Assembly (NCBI RefSeq): GCF_003852525.1
Contig: NZ_QAJL01000003.1
Location: 1,126,972 to 1,190,971 of the forward strand
Source: Pedobacter sp. KBW06
GTDB taxonomy: Bacteria > Bacteroidota > Bacteroidia > Sphingobacteriales > Sphingobacteriaceae
DNA: 64,000 nucleotides
Reading direction: 5' to 3'
The position numbers and the translations under genes are program-made. The notes beneath the pieces are model-generated. The model ran no database searches. It worked only from the letters and a program-made list of their open reading frames with translations, and was not told the origin of the DNA. Below are positions 35,559 through 45,654 of this stretch, in pieces; position 1 is the first letter of the stretch, and the number at the start of each line of letters is the position of its first letter.

Positions 35559-36028
35559 TATCTTCCAATTTCAAAATGCATCCAATCGTAATTTTTCTCT
35601 CTGCCCAATGAGATAAATCCATGTTTATAGAAGATATCAATCATTGGTTTATATTCCGGCCTCGCAAAACGAGCGGTCCTGGCCGTTTCTTTTAGTAAAT
35701 TCCTATCTGGGTCAAGGTCGATTGCAATTCCCCAGGAATGACGGGAAAGCGTTTTAGTACTTCCTCTCATCAGCCGGTAGTTAAAGCAGCCACCATATAG
35801 ATCTATGCCCAGTTCCACGATCCTTTCATAACCGTAATGCAGAAGAATATCTTCGAACACAGCCAACAATTGATCAGCGATCAATTCATGACATTGTATT
35901 TGTGCTACTACACTTTTCTTTTCCCAGGCAACACGCATTTTATAAGGAAGTTTGATGGTAGTCAGATAACCTTTGCCTGTTGCATTTGGGATGCCGTATT
36001 TTTTGTTTAACTGATCAATAGTTATCAT
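35558..36028 (-). CDS. M15-family peptidase endolysin
   Basis: 156 residues. The M15 zinc site is complete: SRHSWGIAIDLDP with H97 and D104, and WMHFE with H151. This group cleaves peptide bonds in the peptidoglycan stem (L-Ala-D-Glu or D-Ala-D-Ala type). No signal peptide, so release to the wall would need the holin-like product encoded immediately downstream. It opens the lysis cassette. Confidence 0.88.
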   Translation of the reverse strand: MITIDQLNKKYGIPNATGKGYLTTIKLPYKMRVAWEKKSVVAQIQCHELIADQLLAVFEDILLHYGYERIVELGIDLYGGCFNYRLMRGSTKTLSRHSWGIAIDLDPDRNLLKETARTARFARPEYKPMIDIFYKHGFISLGREKNYDWMHFEIGR

Positions 36029-36439
36029 ATCCGTGTCCTTTAATTGTGTTACACAAATTTACAAAACACAGCTAACAAGCTAAATTTTAAGGTTTTAGAA
36101 CCAGGAGTTTATAAAGAGAAACAGTAACGGTATAATTTGCTCAATAACTGCATTTAGCACAAAAGATGATATTACTCTAGACCTCACTTCAAAGAATACC
36201 GCTCTAGAACTACTTTTTCAATTGCATCTATTTCCCGCAGATTATCAATTACAACAATGAAATATGAAAAAACAATTACTAGTATTGATCATTGGATTAG
36301 AAGACAACTGAATATTTCCATCAGTTATTAAACGTGGTAAAGAAGTACTTTACCAAGCCACCACATAAAACCATTAGTCTCCCCAATATATACAACTGTT
36401 TTCAAAGGCTTTACCCATTTGATATAGTAAGCAAAATAG
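36029..36439. other. 411-base gap between hub gene and endolysin
   Basis: I see no convincing gene on either strand. A small inverted repeat GGTAAAG/CTTTACC (36336-36342 with 36348-36354) may end the tail-gene transcript on the minus strand. The AT-rich remainder before the endolysin start probably holds the promoter of the lysis cassette, but I find no clear TAnnTTTG/TTG pair. Confidence 0.4.
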
Positions 36440-39427
36440 TTACCAAGAGCCAACATAAAGACCATTAACAAATCTCATACGAGCACCTCCCGCATTTATA
36501 TTGACTGTCTCGCCCTTTGTACCTCTCCCATCTAAATGGATTTCCCCATCTACGTAAAACTTGCCCAAACAAGCTAATCCGTATGTAGAACTATTACCTG
36601 GCGTGCTTGTGTTTGTGCCGTCATAGCCTATTACAGCAGCTGAAAGCCCTGAGCTTGCTGAGGTAGTATTTCTTTTTTTCAAAATACCGCCAATAGATGT
36701 ATTCATGGCTCTCATCCCCGAGGCAGAAGAAAACATTCTATTTGAGCTCCCATTCGCGTATATACCTGAGCTAGTTAACCATGAGCTATCATCATTAGCA
36801 AAAATACTTAATCCTGCTGATGTCACCCCTTGTCCCGTATCAATAGAGGCATCTATTTGCAATGCTGGATAATCTTGGCCATCTACATATAGTGACATAT
36901 TATTCCCAGCCTTTGTAATTTCAACTCTTTTACCTGTTACAGCAGTTTTTAAATTTTCAACCCCCAAATTAGCTATAAATGCCATTTTAGCAAAGAAAAG
37001 ATTTGTCGCAAGGCTTTCGTATTGTCCGCCGAAAGCCTCCCATTTACTTGTATTTGTTGGTGGAATTCCGGAGAATGTACCCGCATCAACCCTGGCAACA
37101 TAAGCTTTTTCTCCTGAACCATCATTATAACGGACAACATCAACTTTACTGGCGTTTCCAGTATATTGCTTATCCGACTCATATTTACCACCACCAGTAG
37201 GAAGTGGACCGTCTTGACCCACCACCACAACCGTCCAGGAACTCCCCTCCTCTGGCGACACATTTGATATCGGCAGGGCACTAATCACATTCCAGGAAGA
37301 TCCATTATAGCTAACCTGATCCCCGCGATAATAAGTATCAAGTGAATTATATACGCCTCTAAATACGGGAATTGGTGCTTGAATTCCACCAGCATTCTGA
37401 ACTACTCCACCGCGAATGGTCAACTTATTAGGACTACTTACATTCCAGTCTATTCCACTCAACTCGTCACCAAGTTTTAGCTGGCCCGTTGTCAGATCCA
37501 TAAACATTTTCTCGTCAATCGACTTAATTCTGCCCGCTGTAATCTGGTCGCCAACAATGAACACCATTCCATTGGTAAGCGCATTATCTCTTCGCCCATC
37601 TTTTACTGGAAACAGTACCCCTGCCTGCAAAATATAATATCCTGGCGTGCTCTCAGCTGATTTTACTTCCGTTGACAATTCCCAGGACCCCACGAGAACC
37701 GATTTAGAAATTTTAGCATAGAGATAATATTTATTAGATGGGATCAAGTTTGAGGCAGTGAAAGGATCCATTTCCCAGGTAAAGCCCGCTCCAGGGACAT
37801 TAAGATCATAATGAATCAGCTCCCCAGCAGTAGCCGTAAATGAATTTGGATTACCCAGATAATTAGGCTTAAAGGAAACACTACTTAAATTAAAGTTTGT
37901 TGCTTTTGCGCCAATTGCGAGGTAAAGAGATTCAATACTTCCGGTCGCGATCTTCCCGGCGTAATACTTATCCGTTGTTGGATCAATTACTGAATCCTTC
38001 AAATCGTAGAGGCTAATCGAATTTCTTCTTGCCTGTTCAGCTTGAATACGTGAAACCTGTTTAACCTCTTTTTTTGTATCAATCGCACTGGCAACTAGCC
38101 TTTCCTGCATCGTATAAGGAATAAAATTACTGATAGACACATCGATATTCGCTTCGTTAACCAATGGGTAAGACAGGGTAGCAATCCTTAAAGTTGCATT
38201 GATTGGCAACTTAAGGTCTACCAGGGTAATCCGATCTCCCACCCTAAGTTGAATTCCGTTATCGCGGATGTATTTCTCATCTGGTTTCAGTCCATAGGCA
38301 ACCCTGGGTACACTATTTTCCTGCAGATAAGCAAGCGTATCTGCTTTAAGTTTATTTTCTGCCGCAGTAATATAGCTTTCCGGCATTTTTAAATTCACCA
38401 GTGTATATTTTGCATTGACTTCCGGAAAGTTGAGCTCATTAGGAAGTGTATAATCATTTGTATCCTTAAAAACATTGAAGTAAATTGCTTTCTTTGAATG
38501 GTCATATTTCCATATTTCAAACTCATAGTTAGCCAGGGCGCCCGATTTGAAAACTATTTTAGCCTTTTCTCCTCCCTGCAAATGTGCATTGATATCAAAG
38601 TCAATAGACGTATCAATAACTGTCTTTTTATCAATCACCGCTGTAACCGTCCCGGTACGACTGGGGAAAATCTCTGCATTTTCATACTTTCCCTCTTTTA
38701 TACCATATAAATCAACATTAGCTTCCAGATATTTCTCTTGAAACAATAGTTTTTTCGCCTTATCTCTATACGTATAATCGATATTCTTTGATCCACCAAA
38801 AGCATATACCCTGGTCACTACATTTTTATCATCTGCAATTTTCCGGTTCAACTCATACAAGCCTTTCCCTCTTCCAAATTCAAAAACAAGCCCAGTGTCA
38901 GCCCCCAATGTTTTCACCATATTGACCTGCTGGCCTACCAGAAAGAATTCCAATTTAAACTTCTCGGCTATTGCAGTCAAGGCAGTACGACAGGAGTGGT
39001 TATTATAATCTAGATTCATTGGCTCAGTTACTTCAATAGCACCCAATGTCCAGCCTTGTTCAATCTGATTAATGTTATCAACCATCAAACGAAGATGATC
39101 AGCCGCAGTGCCATAATAAGAGAAGTCATCCGTTCCTTCATGCATCAGAAACTTGTCGTGTAAGCTATAAACCGGACTTTCAAATATGATGTTGTATTTA
39201 TGGCTATGGTCACTTTCAGACTTTCCATATTCGGGAACAGTATTGATCTTATATCTTTCCCCTTTATGAACAATATAATCGCCCAACTGAACCGGGAGTA
39301 TAAAAGGCAATACCACACTACATGCGATTTGTTTTTCAGCCATCTGCGTCTCGCTGAACGTCGTATTTTCATCAATATCAAATGACACCAATTGTGTATC
39401 ATTTCCTCTGTATATCTGTAGTTTCAT
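36440..39427 (-). CDS. Phage tail hub / tail-associated protein
   Basis: 995 residues. The N-terminal 400 residues have the pattern of siphovirus tail-hub (prophage tail endopeptidase/Tal-like) proteins: VVLPFILPVQLGDYIVHKGERYKI, SHKYNIIFESPVYSLHDKF, DHLRLMVDNIN, FEFGRGKGLYELNRKIADDKNVVTRVYAFGGSKNI. A beta-rich linker and a Gly/Ser-rich C-terminal part (SIFANDDSSWLTSSGIYANGSS, then a MRFVNGLYVGSW end) look like a fibre-attachment or collar region. It should close the tail tip under the tape measure. No peptidase active site is evident. Confidence 0.75.
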   Translation of the reverse strand: MKLQIYRGNDTQLVSFDIDENTTFSETQMAEKQIACSVVLPFILPVQLGDYIVHKGERYKINTVPEYGKSESDHSHKYNIIFESPVYSLHDKFLMHEGTDDFSYYGTAADHLRLMVDNINQIEQGWTLGAIEVTEPMNLDYNNHSCRTALTAIAEKFKLEFFLVGQQVNMVKTLGADTGLVFEFGRGKGLYELNRKIADDKNVVTRVYAFGGSKNIDYTYRDKAKKLLFQEKYLEANVDLYGIKEGKYENAEIFPSRTGTVTAVIDKKTVIDTSIDFDINAHLQGGEKAKIVFKSGALANYEFEIWKYDHSKKAIYFNVFKDTNDYTLPNELNFPEVNAKYTLVNLKMPESYITAAENKLKADTLAYLQENSVPRVAYGLKPDEKYIRDNGIQLRVGDRITLVDLKLPINATLRIATLSYPLVNEANIDVSISNFIPYTMQERLVASAIDTKKEVKQVSRIQAEQARRNSISLYDLKDSVIDPTTDKYYAGKIATGSIESLYLAIGAKATNFNLSSVSFKPNYLGNPNSFTATAGELIHYDLNVPGAGFTWEMDPFTASNLIPSNKYYLYAKISKSVLVGSWELSTEVKSAESTPGYYILQAGVLFPVKDGRRDNALTNGMVFIVGDQITAGRIKSIDEKMFMDLTTGQLKLGDELSGIDWNVSSPNKLTIRGGVVQNAGGIQAPIPVFRGVYNSLDTYYRGDQVSYNGSSWNVISALPISNVSPEEGSSWTVVVVGQDGPLPTGGGKYESDKQYTGNASKVDVVRYNDGSGEKAYVARVDAGTFSGIPPTNTSKWEAFGGQYESLATNLFFAKMAFIANLGVENLKTAVTGKRVEITKAGNNMSLYVDGQDYPALQIDASIDTGQGVTSAGLSIFANDDSSWLTSSGIYANGSSNRMFSSASGMRAMNTSIGGILKKRNTTSASSGLSAAVIGYDGTNTSTPGNSSTYGLACLGKFYVDGEIHLDGRGTKGETVNINAGGARMRFVNGLYVGSW

Positions 39428-39455
39428 CTTCTTTATTTTTTATTTTAAAATTCTA

Positions 39456-39569
39456 TTACCCTATTTGACCAGCAAGCCTTATAATGGAAATCTCTTCCAG
39501 CTGATTCGAAGAATCAACAACTTTTACATTCATTACATATTCTGGTTTTGACTCTTCCATTCCAGACAT
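39456..39569 (-). CDS. Possible 37-aa ORF between tail genes
   Basis: Reads MSGMEESKPEYVMNVKVVD and so on to the stop at 39456-39458, filling the gap before the hub gene. Codon content is plausible, but there is no homology I can name. It may be part of the decayed small gene described just upstream. Confidence 0.3.
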   Translation of the reverse strand: MSGMEESKPEYVMNVKVVDSSNQLEEISIIRLAGQIG

Positions 39570-39643
39570 ATTATATCTCCGGAACTACTTTCGAAACCAG
39601 AAAGTTTTCCATCACCGGTCCTATCAATCATTCACTTTTATGG

Positions 39644-39697
39644 TTAATGGTAGCTCACAACTTCATTAACACCATCCAAAAATCTCAATTCGCTCAT
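39644..39697 (-). pseudogene. 17-codon remnant resembling the small MSEL fibre protein
   Basis: The ATG at 39695-39697 overlaps the stop of the distal-tail-like gene (ATGA). The frame reads MSELRFLDGV before stopping at 39644-39646, similar to MSELIFPDGA at the start of the 115-residue protein at 45218-45565. It looks like the head of a decayed copy of that gene. Short match, so modest confidence. Confidence 0.35.
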
Positions 39698-40599
39698 ATT
39701 CTTACTTTAATTAAATTGTTAAAACTACCCGTTATTTTTCGGCCTGAATTATCAACCAGATCGGCGTACGTTTCCAATACACCAGACTCGGTGATTTTAC
39801 ATTCAATAAGACCTGACATTCGGTTTGGCCTACTATTTATATTACTGACTTTAAATCCATCCTTTACAAAAAATTGCCGGTTAAGATCATTCGGAATCCT
39901 CAGTTTTCGCAACCCCGGAGCTGAAAAAAGCACATATAACCTACCCAATGTCGCCATGAATGATGCCTGGTCAGGCTGATCTACAAACATCTTTAAGGTA
40001 ATTTCCCTGGCTTCTGTTTTAACGAAACCCAAACCATCTTCAGGTGAAGTAAAACCCAACGTTTTTGGTGACGGCCGATTGGCTCTGTCTCCTGTAGACA
40101 GTAATAATGTTACTCCGAGATCTTTAAAACTAATTCCATCTATTCCATATTCGGCGTTAGTCACTGGCATTTCCCCAACTCCCATATAAACAACAGGTTC
40201 AAAGAAATTGAAGGTCATCCTCAAGGCTTTATCTCCAATAAAAGCACCTGTAACCGATTGATTTACATAAACATGATACGTCCCCCATTTGCAACTTAAA
40301 GGGACAAGTCCGGAGAAATGGTCTATCAGTTCAAATATCTTATTCGCCTTATTTGTACAATCCATTTTGCCATTCCCATATACGTAACCGACCAATGAAA
40401 TAGCCCTTCCGCCAAAACTAATTTCAGCAGCAGAAACATAAGGTTCAATTCCATGCTCATCTCCCCAGCTATGAAAAGTTTTTCCGGTTCTTGCCGGCAT
40501 ATCAAAACATCCGGCCAATGCAATATTACTCGCATTTTGCTTTCCCGAGATAAAACCTAAGCTCCCCAGGTCTATATTGTTTAATGTGTATGTATTCAT
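39694..40599 (-). CDS. Distal-tail-like protein, copy B
   Basis: 301 residues from the ATG at 40599; an upstream in-frame ATG at 40668 adds a His-rich stretch not shared with the paralogue. It is clearly homologous to the protein at 48782-49963: both start MNTY(T/K)LNNIDLGS(L/F)GFI and share GCFDMPAR-GKTFHSWGDEH, a CKWGTY-VYVN segment, YGIDGISFK(D/E)LG, and FFVKDGFKV. It lies just upstream of the hub gene, where siphophages carry the distal tail protein. Copy B lacks the C-terminal extension of copy A. Confidence 0.75.
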   Translation of the reverse strand: MNTYTLNNIDLGSLGFISGKQNASNIALAGCFDMPARTGKTFHSWGDEHGIEPYVSAAEISFGGRAISLVGYVYGNGKMDCTNKANKIFELIDHFSGLVPLSCKWGTYHVYVNQSVTGAFIGDKALRMTFNFFEPVVYMGVGEMPVTNAEYGIDGISFKDLGVTLLLSTGDRANRPSPKTLGFTSPEDGLGFVKTEAREITLKMFVDQPDQASFMATLGRLYVLFSAPGLRKLRIPNDLNRQFFVKDGFKVSNINSRPNRMSGLIECKITESGVLETYADLVDNSGRKITGSFNNLIKVRI

Positions 40600-40680
40600 A
40601 TTGTGATGATGATGTAATTTCAATTGAAGACCGAGTACCTGGTATTGATTTAATTCCAACTGAAGCAAAGTTACATTAGA

Positions 40681-40715
40681 CTACTATAAAGCCAGATTCC
40701 AAGGCTTTATAGTAG
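40681..40715. terminator. Intercistronic hairpin between GH-like fibre gene and distal-tail copy B
   Basis: A 13-base-pair perfect stem (CTACTATAAAGCC with GGCTTTATAGTAG) with a 9-base loop, 100 bases after the stop of the fibre gene. It may limit read-through or mark the edge of an inserted cassette. Confidence 0.65.
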
Positions 40716-40813
40716 ATTGATTATAAAGTATTTACCAAATTACCATCTTTCATATCGGTAACAGATTTCGCTAAACCATTGCAGTATTTCCGCCCTTGTT
40801 TGTAATCTCTTTT

Positions 40814-43800
40814 TTACTCGGGCAAGACCTCTTCAAGTATCAATGCAGAAACCCACAATGGACTCTGGTCATACCTAAAATTTACTCCCACCTTTGGCGT
40901 ATTAATATGATCTACCACAGGATAGCCATTAATTGGTTCATGTACCTTATAAGGTGAAGTAACTGCTTTAAGAGAAGTCAGGTATAAACTTTTATCTGGC
41001 AGATTTTTATTGAGATAGGACGGCGACTGCCAGTTTTTGTAATAACCTAGTCTGGTTGCTCCGTTTCCATCATAAGTATAAACCGTTAACAATACCCGGA
41101 TGTTATATTCTTTACTGGCATCGAGATTCTGGAATATGGCCAGTGAGGTCATACCTCCATAATTGAGATTAGCAATGCCTACACCTGAAGTATTCGTCTT
41201 AAGAGGAAAATTCGGATCATTAGCATTAATCATCTCCATCTGTATATAACCATTCTGACCTGTATTCTCTTCGCCACTTAATGGCAAAATGAATTCAACG
41301 TCCGTGGCTTGCCCGTTGCTGTCCTTTAGATTTTTAGTATAAGCCTGAGCATCCAGGGGAGTGGCCGAGCTCATGGGATTGAGTACAATATCATTCCAAC
41401 CAGTCCCCTGTAAATTATCAGCATCGGTAAGGTTTACTTGTATTTTTCTATTCAATAGTCCAGCATTATCTTTGTTGTTAACCGTTTGTCTGGAAATAAA
41501 TCCAGCTAATTTAACACCTGCCGCCGACTGAATATTTGATCTACCGGCATCATAACTCAGATCTACTGTTACGTTGTTACTGCTAATCAAAGCTGATAAA
41601 TACACGTACATGATCCTTGGATCCGCAGCATCCAATACACATCTTGATGCATTGATACCAGAAGGGATACCGGACAAACTTTCTATTACGGAGAAACCAG
41701 ATTCCTGTCCTGCCGGATTAGCCATCGGTATATCGAATGTAAGTTTAAGCCGATCTCCAGCATAATTACTTTTGACTGTCATTAATGTCGGCGGTAAAAG
41801 AACCACATTTCCTGTAGTTTCCCCAGGAGAGAAACTGAATTCAGAATATCCAAAATCTTTTTTAGCACGGATCTTATAAAAATACTTCGTACCAGCCGTA
41901 AGTCCGTTATCGGCATAACTCCTGTTTATTTTGGGAATTGAAGCCAATAAAGTATAGACTCCATTTGCTGTATTTGATCTAAAAATTTCAAACAGATCAA
42001 TTTTTTGCTGGTTCTGTATTGTATAATCCCACTTCATCGTGATGCTGCTGCTGGTAATAGTTGAAGCAGCCAGATTAACAGGAGGCTGGAGCGTGCTTAA
42101 AGTTGTAATTCCAATCGCTTCTGAAAGAGTGGAGACCAATCCATTTTCCTCAAATTTTATTTTATAGAAGTAATTTGCCCCTTCAAGAAGGTCAGTAAAA
42201 ATATGCGTCCCATTGTCGACATATCCGCTAAATACTTCCACAAAGTTCTGGTCTGGTAAAGCACTCTGATAAATCTTAGTCAGATTACCTCCAATATTTG
42301 CATCTGTCCAGGCTAGTTTCACAACTGAGTTACTGATTGCTTCTATTCGTAAGTCCATTGGCGCTTTCAATCTGCGTGTTCCGATATTTTTAGTTTTTAT
42401 AAGCGTTGGACATTCATTCAACAACAACTCAATGTATTTCCCGTCATTATCAGCCTGGGTATTTATAGTCTGATGTAAACCTCCGGCCGGATCTTTTCGG
42501 AGCTCGGCATTGTCTATCCTGATAACCTCGACGCTTCCTTCCCCAGAATGAACATAGAGCTTAAAATAACCATCCGTAAAGCCCACATTTCCCAACCAGG
42601 CTACAATCATAGTATCCTGCGTCGTCATATTTTTATAGGCCAAAGCAATCAACTTAGGGTGGTGTGTTTCAAAGGTTAACCCTTCAGATTCCTGAGCTCC
42701 AAACATTCTGATGGAATGCTGAAGTGTATATCCCGCAATCTCGGTCATTAAATTAGAGACATACCAGTAAGAAGCCAATGGCTTCCTGTTCCAGTCATTG
42801 AAAGCGGTAATTCCATCAGCGTAACCACAGGTTAAGAAAACATCCCTGTATTTGGCATTTTCATCGAGATCCTCGAGTCTGACATTGGTGTTTGCAAACC
42901 AATATTGATTAATGACATCACAGCCTGCGAGGAAGCCCAATAGAAAAATCCGTTGTAACCAATAGCCTTTATATTTACTCCGCTCCAACTGACTTCTATA
43001 CCCCGGAGAATATACTCCTCCCCACTGTTCGTCATATCCAATCTCTGTAATTCTTAGCTCAACAGTTGGTAATTGCGTATCTCTGAACTCATTCCAATTA
43101 TGAATCAGTTCTAAATATTCACCTTGTTCAGGAGAGACTCCCTCCGAAGGCACATCCGAATAAACTGGTACAGTCTGACTGCCTGCGGAAGAATTATAAT
43201 GGTGAATATTGATAATCTCTAGTGGATAATCTCCATATCCCCGATGCAAATCCCACCATAACATCATTCGCTTCAGGAACCCGATGTTTCCTCCAACTGC
43301 CAGCGAGGACATCGATATTTTTAATTCCGGATCAGCAGTTTTCGCACCAAATCCAGGCCCCATTGCTCCTTTATGTCCATCATACAAGGCAGATAAAATT
43401 GCAGCCTGCTCTTCCCAATTGTGATATCCGTTTGCTTCTGTCCAATAAGCATCCGCTTCATTCCTGAACTCCAGAGACTCTAAAACGTTCAATCCTCTTT
43501 TTAAGGTGTCAGTAGATGTTAGCTGAATATATTGAGGGTCTGCATTTGGATTATTTCCAAACCTTGCTGCAATATTATAAGCAAGCCTGGCCATATGTTT
43601 ATAGTTCAACGGGTTTGTGGTTACCGCAAGATTTACAGGATCTAAGCCCGGATCAACAGGTTTAGAATTATCTGCACGTACATAACCTTTAGGCCTGAGA
43701 TATAAGGGAGCATTGTTGGTTGACATCATTATCTTTTGCCCCGTAGCCACGAAATCAGCCATTCTCAGGTCCCAGTTCCAGATATGCTGAGACTCAAACT

Positions 43801-45133
43801 GGTACTTTACCTGCGCTAAGCCAAGGATCACATTTCCCGAGGCGTCGTAGGCATCCCCCAATTTGTTATTCTCTTTCCCAACCACCCAGTCGCTTTCCAC
43901 ATAACACCTGGTATTGCGTGATACTTTACGTACCATCTGCTCATTTTCCAGAAGAAAAGCATTGGTACCAATTCGCTGATCTACTGTTCTGGCTGCTACA
44001 GTTCGCTTATATTTCTTCCCTTTTATTTCTCCGCGTTGTGTTCTTTTACCATAGAATAAAAGTCCTCTTATACCATGTTCAGAGCTTTTAAAAGCAATAT
44101 TTACATATTTTATATTTTGAGAAACAATGGTATTCATCATTACCTTTGTCCACTTATTCTGATCTACATTGACACCTATAGTGGCGGCAGTACTAAAACT
44201 GACACCATCCAGCGAAGTCTGAATATCAATATCTCCATTTCTGCTCTGCCATACATACAGATATTCTATATTCCAGGCACCATCCAAATCAATGATGGTA
44301 TCCCAGGAGGGTCTGTTATACATCGGTACATTCCCAAGACCATACATCAAAATTGCCATCCCGACATTTGGTGTTCCTTCAGGTACGCCGTCCTTATCTA
44401 TAATTCCTCTCAGATCAGCCAGGTGGTCCGGACTCATCACTAGCCCAGTCGCCTCATCTTTAGCGAAAGCCAGACCCTGCGGGTAGATCAGCTTAGGATT
44501 GATTGGGATTATTCCAGGCGTTACAGCTCCAGTAACATCACTCGCCGCAGCTATAAAACTGACGACATTGGAAGCGGCAGATATCCTTGATTTACCAAAA
44601 ATGATTTTCTCAGAAACAATAGTCACGTAATATTTGTGCCCCGGCATCAAAGCCGTCAATACCATTTCTTCTGGTTCACCCGGTTTCTTAGGAATTAGTG
44701 AGTTTTTATAGGCTGGCAGATCTGTCACTCCATAGTTAAGGTCAATTTCACTCTGACTGATATAGATATGATACTTATCTGCTTTCACTTCTGCTATCGG
44801 AGGATTTCCTTTTGGCGCATGCCATTTTATTTTTGCACCGTTACTATCAACTATAGCGACCAATAAATCCTGAATTTGTGCAGGCTGATTGATGATCAGT
44901 TCCGGTGTTAAAATTTCAGCACTCCAATAAACATTTTCATCATCCCTTAACCAGTTCATTTGAGTAATGGCTCCAGGGCTAAGTCCAATATCAACATTCC
45001 CAATGTTACCTTCAGCCAATTTGATCCTATGGTTTCCAATCGAATCCTGTTTCACAATAAGAGATCCGCTTTCTCCTGCTTTTTTATCCGGGGCAGCCAG
45101 TATCCCATCTTTTTTTAAGATTATCTTTTTCAT
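40814..45133 (-). CDS. Giant tail fibre with clan GH-A-like glycosidase domain, discoidin-like and FN3 domains
   Basis: 1439 residues. Approximate order: N-terminal attachment part; FN3-like domain (about 75-195); discoidin/F5-8C-like domain (about 225-375, ending GIRGLLFYG); a TIM-barrel-like region (about 380-800); a beta sandwich; two FN3 domains (about 950-1135); and a C-terminal beta domain. Inside the barrel, LEFRNEADAYW places an Asn-Glu pair at 558-559 and ITEIGYDEQW places Glu at 697. That is the acid/base and nucleophile pattern of clan GH-A glycosidases. No signal peptide. It probably binds and may cut a surface polysaccharide of target cells; substrate unknown. Confidence 0.7.
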   Translation of the reverse strand: MKKIILKKDGILAAPDKKAGESGSLIVKQDSIGNHRIKLAEGNIGNVDIGLSPGAITQMNWLRDDENVYWSAEILTPELIINQPAQIQDLLVAIVDSNGAKIKWHAPKGNPPIAEVKADKYHIYISQSEIDLNYGVTDLPAYKNSLIPKKPGEPEEMVLTALMPGHKYYVTIVSEKIIFGKSRISAASNVVSFIAAASDVTGAVTPGIIPINPKLIYPQGLAFAKDEATGLVMSPDHLADLRGIIDKDGVPEGTPNVGMAILMYGLGNVPMYNRPSWDTIIDLDGAWNIEYLYVWQSRNGDIDIQTSLDGVSFSTAATIGVNVDQNKWTKVMMNTIVSQNIKYVNIAFKSSEHGIRGLLFYGKRTQRGEIKGKKYKRTVAARTVDQRIGTNAFLLENEQMVRKVSRNTRCYVESDWVVGKENNKLGDAYDASGNVILGLAQVKYQFESQHIWNWDLRMADFVATGQKIMMSTNNAPLYLRPKGYVRADNSKPVDPGLDPVNLAVTTNPLNYKHMARLAYNIAARFGNNPNADPQYIQLTSTDTLKRGLNVLESLEFRNEADAYWTEANGYHNWEEQAAILSALYDGHKGAMGPGFGAKTADPELKISMSSLAVGGNIGFLKRMMLWWDLHRGYGDYPLEIINIHHYNSSAGSQTVPVYSDVPSEGVSPEQGEYLELIHNWNEFRDTQLPTVELRITEIGYDEQWGGVYSPGYRSQLERSKYKGYWLQRIFLLGFLAGCDVINQYWFANTNVRLEDLDENAKYRDVFLTCGYADGITAFNDWNRKPLASYWYVSNLMTEIAGYTLQHSIRMFGAQESEGLTFETHHPKLIALAYKNMTTQDTMIVAWLGNVGFTDGYFKLYVHSGEGSVEVIRIDNAELRKDPAGGLHQTINTQADNDGKYIELLLNECPTLIKTKNIGTRRLKAPMDLRIEAISNSVVKLAWTDANIGGNLTKIYQSALPDQNFVEVFSGYVDNGTHIFTDLLEGANYFYKIKFEENGLVSTLSEAIGITTLSTLQPPVNLAASTITSSSITMKWDYTIQNQQKIDLFEIFRSNTANGVYTLLASIPKINRSYADNGLTAGTKYFYKIRAKKDFGYSEFSFSPGETTGNVVLLPPTLMTVKSNYAGDRLKLTFDIPMANPAGQESGFSVIESLSGIPSGINASRCVLDAADPRIMYVYLSALISSNNVTVDLSYDAGRSNIQSAAGVKLAGFISRQTVNNKDNAGLLNRKIQVNLTDADNLQGTGWNDIVLNPMSSATPLDAQAYTKNLKDSNGQATDVEFILPLSGEENTGQNGYIQMEMINANDPNFPLKTNTSGVGIANLNYGGMTSLAIFQNLDASKEYNIRVLLTVYTYDGNGATRLGYYKNWQSPSYLNKNLPDKSLYLTSLKAVTSPYKVHEPINGYPVVDHINTPKVGVNFRYDQSPLWVSALILEEVLPE

Positions 45134-45217
45134 ATTTTTCCTTATACTGTTAAAAGGTCTTAACCCCTTGAATTCTTTATTAAAAAGAGCTGACCGCCCC
45201 TATTCCCCGGGTAACAT

Positions 45218-45565
45218 TTAAATCGTTATCCTACCGTTATTATCTGTTACATACTCTAGCTTAGGCTCCTCTTTTCCAGTTATTTTAATATCCCCGGAGC
45301 CACCGATCCCCTCACCATTTATCGTCTTAAACGTGATCTCTCCAGGCCCAAGAATGCTCTGTCCGTTAACCATTTTCACATTCACTCCACTGGCTAATTT
45401 TGACTGATAAGCCGTCAGGGAATTCACCGTAGCTAATCCTTTTATCAGGTCTGAGGCCAGGATATAAACAATCTTTCCATCGCCGGCCTTTGCGGCCATT
45501 ATTTTTTCACTGCCAATAGGATTTGACACCCCGGATGCACCATCCGGAAATATTAGTTCGCTCAT
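45218..45565 (-). CDS. Small fibre-associated protein (115 aa)
   Basis: Begins MSELIFPDGASGVSNPIGSEK and contains a repeat-like Gly-rich part (VNGQSILGPGEITFKTINGEG) seen in phage fibre trimerisation segments. It sits between the deacetylase-like and GH-like tail proteins in the same operon. It may act as an adaptor or fibre tip. No named family. Confidence 0.6.
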   Translation of the reverse strand: MSELIFPDGASGVSNPIGSEKIMAAKAGDGKIVYILASDLIKGLATVNSLTAYQSKLASGVNVKMVNGQSILGPGEITFKTINGEGIGGSGDIKITGKEEPKLEYVTDNNGRITI

Positions 45566-45654
45566 ATTCTTATCTTATTAAATTATTAAACTACGTCTTT
45601 ATCTACAGCTGAATTTCTCTCCTTAAATGGCGGATTGGGCTGCGCAACTAATCT

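Noticed and set aside
39548..39979. 143-codon plus-strand frame
   Set aside because: It lies antisense to the end of the distal-tail-like gene, which has clear homology to its paralogue; the plus-strand frame shows no protein-like features.
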